Notes under the pieces: generated by a model
What the model saw: the letters and a program-made list of their open reading frames with translations, nothing else
What the model was told of the DNA's origin: nothing
Databases searched by the model: none
Source: Candidatus Woesearchaeota archaeon
GTDB taxonomy: Archaea; Nanobdellota; Nanobdellia; Woesearchaeales; GCA-2686295
DNA: 17,802 nucleotides
Reading direction: 5' to 3'
Assembly (NCBI GenBank): GCA_002686295.1
Contig: NZBB01000039.1
Coordinates: 1-17,802, forward strand
Position numbers and translations under genes: made by a program
Part shown: piece after piece, positions 1 to 5,982 of the stretch
Position numbering within the stretch: the first letter of the stretch is position 1
Layout: every line of letters begins with the position of its first letter

Positions 1-649
1 CATTTAATTTATCTTTTAACTCAGAAAGAGTACCGATCTTGCCTTCAAACTCTCTTGTATCTCTTCTATCAACAAGCACACCTTTTATACCTGCTTTCTC
101 AGCACCTTTAATATCTGTGGGGATGGAATCTCCGACCATGACGACTTCAGATTTTTTAAGCTTAAGTTTCTTTAACAAATCAGCAAACATCTTCTTGTCT
201 GTTTTTAGCATACCAACATCGCATGAAAGAGATATCTCATCAAAATATTTTTTTAAATCAAACTTATCCAATAGCTGTGGAACAGATAAATTATCGGTGT
301 TAGAAATCAACGCCAACTTATAATCTTTTTTTAATTCTTCCAAAACCTCTAAAGTTTCTGGAAAAGGTTTGCACAAAAAAGTGTTTTTATTCCACATTCC
401 AACTAATTTATCATAAACAAACTCAGGTGGATTTAAATCAAATTCAACAGTTACATTATGGAATGCCTCTGTTAAAGTTTGGAAGTTCTTAGTCATGAAA
501 GATTCCTCAAACCTATGAATATACTCATCAAAAGACCTATTAATCCTTAACATCCTTTGTGCTTGCCTAACCGGGCTTGGAAATATCCCATTCTCAACAA
601 CTGTACCCCAGAAATCGAATAAAACACCTTTAATTTTTGTCTTTACGAT
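1..649 (-). CDS. HAD-superfamily hydrolase, 3' end outside window
   Basis: This is a haloacid-dehalogenase-superfamily hydrolase that probably acts in the cytoplasm; its substrate is not identifiable. About 216 residues are visible and the frame is still open at base 1. Motif I is GVLFDFWGTVVEN near the N-terminus, motif II is in LALISNTDN, motif III is the Lys of LKTDKKMF, and motif IV is VMVGDSIPTDIKGAEKAG followed by GVLVDRR. The motif I residue two after the nucleophile Asp is Trp, not the Asp/Asn general acid of typical phosphatases; haloacid dehalogenases have Tyr there, so phosphatase activity cannot be assumed. No ATG, GTG or TTG lies between the upstream in-frame stop (650-652) and motif I. 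The frame opens with ATC at 647-649, six bases after a GGTGA ribosome site, and would read (M)VKTKIKGVLFDFWGT. The family is certain; the start is inferred. Confidence 0.85.
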   Translation of the reverse strand, partial: MVKTKIKGVLFDFWGTVVENGIFPSPVRQAQRMLRINRSFDEYIHRFEESFMTKNFQTLTEAFHNVTVEFDLNPPEFVYDKLVGMWNKNTFLCKPFPETLEVLEELKKDYKLALISNTDNLSVPQLLDKFDLKKYFDEISLSCDVGMLKTDKKMFADLLKKLKLKKSEVVMVGDSIPTDIKGAEKAGIKGVLVDRRDTREFEGKIGTLSELKDKLN

Positions 650-654
650 TTAAA

Positions 655-660
655 ATCACC
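655..660 (-). promoter_or_regulatory. Ribosome binding site GGTGAT for the HAD gene
   Basis: The minus strand reads AAAGGTGATTTTAAATC. GGTGAT matches the anti-Shine-Dalgarno region at the 3' end of archaeal 16S rRNA. The spacing to the ATC at 647-649 is normal for an initiation codon, so this site decides the start. No standard start codon exists in the frame here. Confidence 0.55.
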
Positions 661-683
661 TTTTTAGTTCAAAATAAACATTG

Positions 684-692
684 ATTTAAAAA
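684..692 (-). promoter_or_regulatory. TATA-like box for the HAD gene
   Basis: The minus strand reads TTTTTAAAT here. A transcript starting about 25 nt downstream would have a leader of roughly 15 nt carrying the GGTGAT site. This places the gene on its own promoter, separate from the MetK-like gene that ends at 718. Confidence 0.45.
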
Positions 693-717
693 TATTATTA
701 TTCAAATTCATAAATAA

Positions 718-1920
718 TTAATAATTTTTCTTAAATATTTGCAATAATTCTGAATTTGATTTCTTCCACGGTTTGTTAATTTCATGAAACCCTGATATAT
801 CATTGAACAGTCTATAAGACTCAATATTAACAGGCATATTCAAAACACATCTAATATCATCCCTTGTTTTAGAAACTTTTTTCAATATTTTATTAATATG
901 CTCTCTTTCACTCTCAAAAAAAGGGTCTATTTCTTCTAATTGGAAAGTTGCATTTTTCTGACCATATCTTGCAACACCTGAAATCGACGCATATTTTGCA
1001 CCTAAAAAATCCGATACAATTCTTGATAAAGAAAAAACATAAGGAATAAGAGTGCTACTTACTTTGTACAGGCATTTTCCCCAAACTCCATCACTTCCAA
1101 GCGGATGTATTCCTCCATTAATTATAATTTCATCTTTTACTTTACTAACACCAGAATCTGCTTGGACAAAATAACTGCTAAAATCTCCGCCTGCATTAAC
1201 ATACCAATTTGCTTGTTTAAGAATTTCTGAATAATTATTTCTTAAAATTATTGATTTGATAATCTTATCTTTGAAACCTTTTGTTGGATTTTTTCGATGG
1301 GAAACAGATAAATAAATATCTTTAACCACTAAATCTTTTTCTTCATAGCTTGTTGTAACGTGGATTTTTCCATCAGGTCTGAGTTCAGGAATTTCTCTTT
1401 CCATAATTATTTTTTCAAGAGTTTTATCAATTGATTTTCCGATTGTAATAGCAGGAAATGTTCCATTTATACCAAAAGGTTCTTTAATGTAATGTCCTGT
1501 TACAATACATGAATCTGCAAATTTATTAGAGTTAGTAATTTTGTTAATAGATGGTGCTTGGGAAGTTATTTTTTCAATATCAACTAATCCATTAGAAAAA
1601 CCAAACGATGAATAACCAGAATCTGATAGAAGACATTCTACTTGTTCAACAACAATATCTTGCAAATTAATTTCATCAGGAATAATTACTTGTCCTGCAA
1701 CACTAACACTTAATTTTGTTAAATCATTTTTAGTTTCTAAAGCTCCAATTTGAACATTCAAATCTGAACGAAAAGAATCTAAAAGACCTGCTTCATAACT
1801 TTTTTCTGCTAAAGAATTCACAATGACTGCAGACAAGTTTGTTGCAAAAACATCAGGATGTCTTTTTGAAAATTCAACTTCGCCAGTTGTTCTATGATTA
1901 GAAGTAATTATTATACTCAT
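718..1920 (-). CDS. Divergent S-adenosylmethionine-synthetase (MetK)-like protein
   Basis: The 400-residue protein is collinear with bacterial/eukaryotic-type methionine adenosyltransferase from end to end: HPD at 21-23, LETKNDLTKLSVSVAGQV (62-78), GY..FGF (103-108), QAPSIN (121-126), ELRPDGKIHVT (179-189), ADSGVSKVKDEIIINGG (254-270), GKCLYKV (281-287), and a C-terminal GFHEINKPWKKS resembling the family's GHFGR..FTWEKTD tail. Family length (about 385-400) is kept. Several substrate residues are changed relative to E. coli MetK as I remember it: the methionine-contacting Glu55 is Gln77, Asp118 is Ser124, Arg244 is Val261, Asp271 is Ser288, and the Lys after HPD is Val24. His21, Asp23, Asp183, Lys185, Asp255, Lys262, Lys282 and Lys286 remain. 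It may bind a different substrate or have lost synthetase activity. It is monocistronic, with a TATA-like box at 1943-1952. Confidence 0.75.
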   Translation of the reverse strand: MSIIITSNHRTTGEVEFSKRHPDVFATNLSAVIVNSLAEKSYEAGLLDSFRSDLNVQIGALETKNDLTKLSVSVAGQVIIPDEINLQDIVVEQVECLLSDSGYSSFGFSNGLVDIEKITSQAPSINKITNSNKFADSCIVTGHYIKEPFGINGTFPAITIGKSIDKTLEKIIMEREIPELRPDGKIHVTTSYEEKDLVVKDIYLSVSHRKNPTKGFKDKIIKSIILRNNYSEILKQANWYVNAGGDFSSYFVQADSGVSKVKDEIIINGGIHPLGSDGVWGKCLYKVSSTLIPYVFSLSRIVSDFLGAKYASISGVARYGQKNATFQLEEIDPFFESEREHINKILKKVSKTRDDIRCVLNMPVNIESYRLFNDISGFHEINKPWKKSNSELLQIFKKNY

Positions 1921-1942
1921 AAATAAAAAGTTCTTTGAACCT

Positions 1943-1952
1943 CTTTAAATAA
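1943..1952 (-). promoter_or_regulatory. TATA-like box for the MetK-like gene
   Basis: The minus strand reads TTATTTAAAG, beginning 32 nt before the ATG at 1918-1920. The spacing implies a nearly leaderless mRNA, and no Shine-Dalgarno sequence sits at a usable distance. Confidence 0.5.
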
Positions 1953-2014
1953 CCTCTTGAAAGAAATATTCCTATAAGAATAACTTTTTAAGAAAAGATT
2001 AAGCAAAACAAGAA

Positions 2015-2021
2015 CAAAAAA
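2015..2021 (-). terminator. Oligo-T terminator after tRNA-Ala(GGC)
   Basis: A run of seven T on the minus strand lies about ten bases past the tRNA 3' end. Archaeal RNA polymerase terminates at such U-rich tracts without a hairpin. Confidence 0.4.
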
Positions 2022-2031
2022 ATATGTGGAA

Positions 2032-2145
2032 TGGACGGACCGGGATTTGAACCCGGGGCCTCTTGATCTTTGGACTTTAATCAAACTTAAAAGATTGGTT
2101 TTTTGTATGCCAACCAAGCGTTCTGCCGAACTGAACTACCCGCCC
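2032..2145 (-). tRNA. tRNA-Ala (anticodon GGC) with a 40-nt intron
   Basis: The mature tRNA is 74 nt. The acceptor stem is GGGCGGG/TCCGTCC and contains the G3.U70 pair that identifies alanine tRNA; the discriminator is A and CCA is not encoded. The D stem is GTTC/GAAC, the anticodon stem is CTTGG/TCAAG, and the T arm is CCGGG-TTCAAAT-CCCGG. The loop reads T-T-G-G-C-A, then the intron, then A38, so the anticodon is GGC at 2109-2111. The intron (2068-2107) interrupts positions 37/38. TTGG (32-35) pairs with CCAA at the intron's 3' end, leaving three-base bulges CA^T and AG^A, a classic archaeal bulge-helix-bulge for the tRNA splicing endonuclease. Confidence 0.95.
2068..2107 (-). other. Archaeal tRNA intron in tRNA-Ala(GGC)
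   Basis: This 40-nt intron lies at the canonical 37/38 site. Its borders are set by a 3-4-3 bulge-helix-bulge: central helix TTGG/CCAA, 5' bulge CAT and 3' bulge AGA, each cut between the second and third base. Inside the intron, AATC and GATT can pair. It has no coding capacity. Confidence 0.85.
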
Positions 2146-2233
2146 AAATAATACAATTGTTAATACTTGCTAACTCCATTAACATTCATTAATTTGTCAA
2201 TGAAAAAAGACCTTATTTAAAAAATTATTGTTA

Positions 2234-2305
2234 TGGACTCGGCGGGAATTGCACCCGCGGCCTCCCCGTTGCGAACGGAACGCTCTCCTGCTGAGCTACG
2301 AGCCC
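2234..2305 (-). tRNA. tRNA-Ala (anticodon CGC)
   Basis: This is an intronless 72-nt tRNA. The acceptor stem is GGGCTCG/CGAGTCC with the alanine G3.U70 pair and discriminator A; CCA is not encoded. The D arm is GCTC-AGCAGGA-GAGC and the anticodon stem TTCCG/CGGGG has two U.G pairs at its outer end. The loop TTCGCAA gives anticodon CGC, reading GCG. The T arm is GCGGG-TGCAATT-CCCGC, so position 55 is G where U (pseudouridine 55) is nearly universal; T54, C56 and A58 are kept. The rest of the fold is intact and I regard it as functional. It lies 88 bases upstream of the other alanine tRNA on the same strand. Confidence 0.92.
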
Positions 2306-2373
2306 ATAATAAATATTAGTTTCTTAAATAGTTTTAATTATTTATGTTTTTCTAAAGAATAAAATATGTCTGA

Positions 2374-2931
2374 TTAACTTAATTTTAATGCATTGATTAA
2401 TATTTTTTTCAGACTTAAGTATGTTTGTTTTGGCGTTTCATCGATTATTTCATGTTTTAAATATAATACTTTGTTTAACCCGTTTAATTGTTCTGTGTAA
2501 TCGCTAAGTAGAAATCTATTAAAGTTTTCTTTCAAACTTTTTCTCTCTTCTACAGAAATAGGATTAAGTTCTATTAATGCTCTTAATGGTATTTTATCTG
2601 TATTTCCATATAACATTTGCTTCAGATTTTCTTTATCATTTAATCTTTCAATATTCTCATGAATATACATTGTTTCTTCTTCGTAAGTTGCAAAGGTTAC
2701 ATCTTCTGTCATGTCTTTGTATGAATGATTATTTAAGAATTGTTTTTTTATAGTTGTTTTACCACTTTGGGTGTCTCCGTATAAAAATACTGCCTTGTCT
2801 TCTTTTGCAAATGAATCTCCATATAATATGTACACATTATTTTTCTCAATCTCTTTGCACAGTTTTCTATTAACTGGTATTTCATCAAGCAAAAACCCTA
2901 TATTATTTAGCATTTGTTCTAAAACAGACAT
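2374..2931 (-). CDS. Small P-loop NTPase, HPr-kinase-like
   Basis: This 185-residue protein has a Walker A motif GDTQSGKTT at residues 52-60, preceded by a strand (KAVFLY). It is followed by YKDMTEDVTF (71-80), which resembles the acidic segment after the P-loop in HPr-kinase/PEP-carboxykinase-like folds, and by IPLRALIELNPIS (114-126). That assignment is tentative; the protein may bind and transfer a nucleotide phosphate, but no partner is visible. The frame stays open to an ATG at 3031-3033. I chose the internal ATG at 2929-2931 because a TATA-like box (2957-2964) sits about 29 nt upstream of it, within what would otherwise be coding sequence, and because the extra 34 residues would run into the gltX promoter. 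It is transcribed divergently from gltX. Confidence 0.7.
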   Translation of the reverse strand: MSVLEQMLNNIGFLLDEIPVNRKLCKEIEKNNVYILYGDSFAKEDKAVFLYGDTQSGKTTIKKQFLNNHSYKDMTEDVTFATYEEETMYIHENIERLNDKENLKQMLYGNTDKIPLRALIELNPISVEERKSLKENFNRFLLSDYTEQLNGLNKVLYLKHEIIDETPKQTYLSLKKILINALKLS

Positions 2932-2956
2932 TTTAACATCTGTAATCACTGAATAG

Positions 2957-2964
2957 TTATAAAG
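2957..2964 (-). promoter_or_regulatory. TATA-like box that decides the start of the P-loop gene
   Basis: The minus strand reads CTTTATAA, centred about 29 nt before the ATG at 2929-2931. This gives a leaderless transcript and argues against the upstream ATG at 3033. Confidence 0.5.
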
Positions 2965-3011
2965 GTTTTGAGTATTTAATCTATAAACTAATAAAAAAAG
3001 TTTTTCATAAA

Positions 3012-3020
3012 TTATATAAA
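3012..3020 (+). promoter_or_regulatory. TATA-like box for gltX
   Basis: TTATATAAA begins 33 nt before the gltX ATG, the spacing expected for a leaderless archaeal mRNA. It lies about 50 bp from the oppositely directed box at 2957-2964, so the two genes share a compact divergent promoter region. Confidence 0.55.
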
Positions 3021-3044
3021 CAACCATATTCATTCTTAGATTTA

Positions 3045-4712
3045 ATGAAAACTCTTATCGAGAAATATGCTCTTGAAAACGCTCTGCGTTTTAATGGCAA
3101 AGCCAATATTGGTGCAGTTATAGGATCTGTTATTAAAGAGAATCAAAGTGTTAAAAAAAACATAAAGGAATTGCAAAAACGAGTTTCTGAAATAGTAAAA
3201 AAAGTTAACTCTATGAAACTTTCTGAGCAGGGAAAAAAACTTGAAGAACTAGCACCTGAATTATTGGAAAAGAAAGCAAAGAATGAAAAAGACATATTCT
3301 CTTCTTTTAAAACTGAAGAAAAGGTTATAACAGCTTTTCCTCCGGAGCCAAGCAAATATCCTCATATAGGTCATGCAAAGGCTTTATTTGTTAATTATGA
3401 GTTTGCCAAAAGAAACAACGGAAAATTTATATTGAGATTTGAAGATACAAATCCTGAACTTGCTAAAGAAGAATTTTACAAAATTCATCTGAAAAGCTAT
3501 GCTTGGCTGGGAGTCATTCCTGATAAGATAGATTATGCATCTGATTTTATGAATAAATATTATGAGTTTGCAGAAAAACTTATTGACTTTGGAAAAGCCT
3601 ATGTTTGTGTTTGCCCTCAGGAGAAGATTAGTAAAGGAAGAAAAATAGGGAAAGCATGCAATTGTAGATATAATCATATTAAAGAGAATCTTCTTTTATG
3701 GAAAAAAATGTCTTCAATGAAAAGCGGAGAAGCTATTTTAAGATTGAAAATAGATTTAAAACACAAGAATTCAACTATGAGAGATCCTTCAATGTTCAGA
3801 ATAATTAATAAAAATCATTGTAGAACTGGGAAAAAATATTGTGTTTGGCCAACATATGATTTTGAGAATGCAGTAATGGATGGATTAGAAGGAATAACTC
3901 ACAGGTTTAGAAGTAAAGAATTTGAGATGCGAAATGAATTACAGCGTTATATTCAAAGATTATTAAGTTTTGAAGAAACAAATATTTACGAGTTTGCAAG
4001 ATTTAATTTAAAAGGTGTTGAGAGTTCCGGACGAAAAATAAGGGCTTTGATTAAAGAAAAAAAACTTTCTGGATGGAATGATCCTTCATTAAGCACTTTG
4101 GCTTCTCTCAGAAGACGTGGTTTTTTGCCTGAAGCAATTAAAAAATTTGTTTTAAGCACAGGCATAACAAAATCAGAATCAACACTTACATGGGATAATT
4201 TAATAATGCATAACAAGAGAATATTAGATGCTGATTGCAATCGTTACTTCTTTGTTAAAGACCCTGTCAGGATAAGACTTCAGGACGCTCCAAAGCAAAA
4301 AATCGAATTGAAATGCCATCCGGAGTTTTCTGAAAGAGGAGTAAGAAAATTATCTGTTCATGAATTATTCTATATTTGCAAGGATGATTTGAAACTTCTT
4401 GCTGATAAAAAACTTTATCGTTTGATGGGCTGTCTAAATTTTGAAAAAAAGAATGGATATTTCATCTTTAAAGGAAATGATTTGTTTGAATTTAAGAAAA
4501 AAGGAGATAAAATAATTCATTGGCTTCCTTTCCGTAAAGGACTTGCTAATGTTGAAGTGTTAATGCCTGATAAAAAAATTGTTTCCGGACTGGCAGAGCT
4601 TTCTGTTCTTGAATTGAAGAAAGGAGAAGTAATACAATTTGAGCGATTTGGTTTCTGCAGGCTTGATAGGAAGTATAAAAACAAATTGTTTTTCTGGTTT
4701 AGCCATAAATAA
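3045..4712 (+). CDS. gltX: Glutamyl-tRNA synthetase, archaeal type
   Basis: This class I synthetase charges tRNA-Glu and, in archaea without GlnRS, usually also tRNA-Gln, which an amidotransferase then corrects. The 555-residue length fits the archaeal/eukaryotic branch. After an N-terminal helical region, the catalytic domain begins with AFPPEPSKYPHIGHAKAL (HIGH at 107-110), then RFEDTNPE. A zinc-ligand pattern CxC...CxC lies at C188, C190, C205 and C207. WPTYDFENAVMD and ITHRFRSKEFE are typical of the active site. The KMSKS-loop position reads ESSGRKIRAL (326-335), a variant without the usual SK. Next come GWNDPSL and LRRRGFLPEAI and a beta-rich anticodon-binding domain. The ATG is fixed by a TATA-like box 33 nt upstream. 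The family assignment is firm. Confidence 0.95.
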   Translation: MKTLIEKYALENALRFNGKANIGAVIGSVIKENQSVKKNIKELQKRVSEIVKKVNSMKLSEQGKKLEELAPELLEKKAKNEKDIFSSFKTEEKVITAFPPEPSKYPHIGHAKALFVNYEFAKRNNGKFILRFEDTNPELAKEEFYKIHLKSYAWLGVIPDKIDYASDFMNKYYEFAEKLIDFGKAYVCVCPQEKISKGRKIGKACNCRYNHIKENLLLWKKMSSMKSGEAILRLKIDLKHKNSTMRDPSMFRIINKNHCRTGKKYCVWPTYDFENAVMDGLEGITHRFRSKEFEMRNELQRYIQRLLSFEETNIYEFARFNLKGVESSGRKIRALIKEKKLSGWNDPSLSTLASLRRRGFLPEAIKKFVLSTGITKSESTLTWDNLIMHNKRILDADCNRYFFVKDPVRIRLQDAPKQKIELKCHPEFSERGVRKLSVHELFYICKDDLKLLADKKLYRLMGCLNFEKKNGYFIFKGNDLFEFKKKGDKIIHWLPFRKGLANVEVLMPDKKIVSGLAELSVLELKKGEVIQFERFGFCRLDRKYKNKLFFWFSHK

Positions 4713-4729
4713 ATGTAGTGGTTAATTAA
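4709..4729 (+). repeat. Direct repeat, copy 1 of 2 (21 bp)
   Basis: The 21-bp unit ATAAATGTAGTG plus GTTAATTAA overlaps the gltX stop codon (4710-4712). An identical copy lies at 4755-4775, with 25 bp between them (4730-4754). It ends in the palindrome TTAATTAA. Confidence 0.85.
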
Positions 4730-4754
4730 CACTCCAGAACACTCACTCTCGAGT

Positions 4755-4775
4755 ATAAATGTAGTGGTTAATTAA
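4755..4775 (+). repeat. Direct repeat, copy 2 of 2 (21 bp)
   Basis: This is an exact second copy of the unit at 4709-4729. It lies in the gap between gltX and the histone-like gene, upstream of that gene's TATA-like box. No flanking inverted repeats or transposase are visible, so a local duplication or a paired protein-binding site are both possible. Confidence 0.85.
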
Positions 4776-4849
4776 ATATTTGTTGTTTCTTAATTAATAA
4801 ACTTCATAAAATAGCAACTTTTAAATATGACTAACTCCTATATGTTTGT

Positions 4850-4855
4850 GAGGTG
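4850..4855 (+). promoter_or_regulatory. Shine-Dalgarno GAGGTG for the histone-like gene
   Basis: GAGGTG lies six bases before the GTG at 4862-4864 and selects that start over the TTG at 4865 and the GTG at 4853. A TATA-like sequence TTTTAAATA (4819-4827) lies upstream. Confidence 0.65.
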
Positions 4856-4861
4856 TATATT

Positions 4862-5032
4862 GTGTTGGATTTATTCATTGTAAAAGCAAAAATCAAGGAA
4901 TTGGCTGGAAAATACAATGTTTCAGGAGAGTTTCCAGAAGAATTAAATAACAAAGTTAAAGAAATAATTCTTAAAGCTATTGAGCGTGCAAAAGCCAATG
5001 GTAGAAGGACTTTAATGGGAAGAGATTTATGA
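4862..5032 (+). CDS. Minimal histone-like protein, alpha-3 truncated (DUF1931-like)
   Basis: A GTG start, set by GAGGTG six bases upstream, gives a 56-residue protein. It opens with LDLFIVKAKIKELAGKYN (helix 1), then SGEFPEELNNKVKEIILKA and IERAKANGRRTLMGRDL (long helix 2 and the following loop). The RRTLMxRDL ending matches the R-T...D loop after helix 2 of the histone fold, and the whole resembles the DUF1931 single-histone-fold proteins known from DPANN archaea. The chain stops where helix 3 would begin, so it is at most an alpha1-alpha2 histone. It probably binds DNA or pairs with itself in nucleoid organisation; this is inference. Its last six bases overlap the end of the convergent gene at 5027-5479. 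Confidence 0.75.
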   Translation: MLDLFIVKAKIKELAGKYNVSGEFPEELNNKVKEIILKAIERAKANGRRTLMGRDL

Positions 5033-5479
5033 TTTTGGTGGTGGAGGTGGCAGGTTTAATAAACCCTGTTCTTTGACTTCTATTTTTTTCTGTATTTCTT
5101 CTTGTTCAGGTTCTTTTATCTCTTGTTTCTCAAGGTTATTTTTTGGCATATTTAATTCTTCATCCAAAGATTGAAGCTCATAATCAAGTTCATCCAACAA
5201 AGGAGGAGTTATTAGCATACCCTCATGCTCTATGAATTCATCAGGCACTTTAACTTCATGAGATAATATCTCTCTAAGTTTTTCTATTCTCTCACTTATT
5301 ATCAAAAGTTTTTTTTTACTTAAATCATTTTTTAAGTTTTCATAAATTTCTTCTGCTTGAGAAAGCTGTTTTTTCAACAAGTGTTGTTCTTCAAAGTCAA
5401 AAGAAAAATTCTCTATTTTACATTCTTTCTTGGAAGCTTTAGCAGCAGCCATTAAGAATTCATTTATCAGAAAGCTCAT
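5027..5479 (-). CDS. Hypothetical coiled-coil protein with polyproline tail
   Basis: I do not recognise this 150-residue protein. It is highly charged and predicted helical: residues 33-71 (LLKKQLSQAEEIYENLKNDL onward) and 92-112 look like coiled coil. A Glu/Lys-rich linker follows and the chain ends in NLPPPPPKS. There is no signal peptide or membrane segment. Its ATG overlaps the stop of the preceding gene in an ATGA (5476-5479), so the two are translationally coupled and probably form a complex. The proline run at the C-terminus is an obvious candidate binding site for a partner. Confidence 0.7.
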   Translation of the reverse strand: MSFLINEFLMAAAKASKKECKIENFSFDFEEQHLLKKQLSQAEEIYENLKNDLSKKKLLIISERIEKLREILSHEVKVPDEFIEHEGMLITPPLLDELDYELQSLDEELNMPKNNLEKQEIKEPEQEEIQKKIEVKEQGLLNLPPPPPKS

Positions 5480-5895
5480 TTTTTAATCAGAGGTCTTTTT
5501 CTTAAAGGAGCATTAGTACCTGAAAAAGCAGATGATTTAGGCATAGCTGTAGGAGTTATTTGAGGTGTTGAAATTTGTGGTTGTGTCTTTTGTTTTTCTG
5601 TTGGTTTTTTCATTATCTTAGAAATAGCAACTATTCCCTCTGCTATTTTTGCGTTTTGATCTGAAATTTGTTTTAATAATTTAGTGGGGCTTGCTTCTGC
5701 ATATTCTTTTATCAGTTCTTCTTGTGAACCTTCAAGTATCTTTACAAGTTTGTTTATTGATATTGATAACTCATCCATCGAGTCAAGAAGATTTTTGTTT
5801 TGTTTGCTACCAGAATATGGATTCTTCTTCAAATGCTCTATTTCTTTTCTTAATGCTTCAAGTTCCTCGTGTGGAAGAAGCTCATAATCGCCCAT
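5476..5895 (-). CDS. Hypothetical coiled-coil protein, first gene of a two-gene operon
   Basis: This 139-residue soluble protein begins MGDYELLPHEELEALRKEIE, followed by helical segments (to about 95) including LDSMDELSISINKLVKILEG. It then has a disordered tail rich in Pro, Gln, Thr and Ser and a basic end (LRKRPLIKK). The LPHEE..LRKEI..LKKNP opening looks like a conserved DPANN hypothetical family, but I cannot assign a function. The start is supported by GAGGTT at 5901-5906 and a TATA-like box at 5931-5941. It is coupled by a 4-base overlap to the gene at 5027-5479 and transcribed away from ribL. Confidence 0.75.
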   Translation of the reverse strand: MGDYELLPHEELEALRKEIEHLKKNPYSGSKQNKNLLDSMDELSISINKLVKILEGSQEELIKEYAEASPTKLLKQISDQNAKIAEGIVAISKIMKKPTEKQKTQPQISTPQITPTAMPKSSAFSGTNAPLRKRPLIKK

Positions 5896-5930
5896 TTCAA
5901 AACCTCTTTTTCTTTTCTTAAATTATTTTA

Positions 5931-5941
5931 CTATTTAAATT
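5931..5941 (-). promoter_or_regulatory. TATA-like box for the coiled-coil operon
   Basis: The minus strand reads ATTTAAATAG, about 40 nt before the ATG at 5893-5895. This leaves room for a short leader carrying the GAGGTT ribosome site. It is within 20 bp of the divergent ribL box. Confidence 0.5.
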
Positions 5942-5949
5942 TTGTGAAA

Positions 5950-5960
5950 AATATTTAAAA
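5950..5960 (+). promoter_or_regulatory. TATA-like box for ribL
   Basis: AATATTTAAAA begins 33 nt before the ribL ATG at 5983. The spacing implies a leaderless transcript, in agreement with the absence of a Shine-Dalgarno sequence. Confidence 0.5.
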
Positions 5961-5982
5961 GAACAAATTTTTAACTTAATTT

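Noticed and set aside
39..323. Plus-strand 94-residue open frame
   Set aside because: It runs antisense to the HAD gene, whose four motifs are intact on the minus strand; it is a shadow frame.
718..1920. Annotation as a functional S-adenosylmethionine synthetase
   Set aside because: Several substrate and metal residues appear to be replaced, so I give only the fold-level name.
1917..2117. 66-residue minus-strand frame
   Set aside because: It spans most of the intron-containing tRNA-Ala(GGC); the tRNA fold and splice motif explain the sequence.
2932..3033. N-terminal extension of the P-loop protein
   Set aside because: A TATA-like box for the shorter start lies inside it, and its composition is AT-rich and hydrophobic without motifs.
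4709..4775. CRISPR-like repeat-spacer-repeat
   Set aside because: Only two units of 21 bp with one 25-bp spacer, no leader, no cas genes and overlap with a gltX stop codon.
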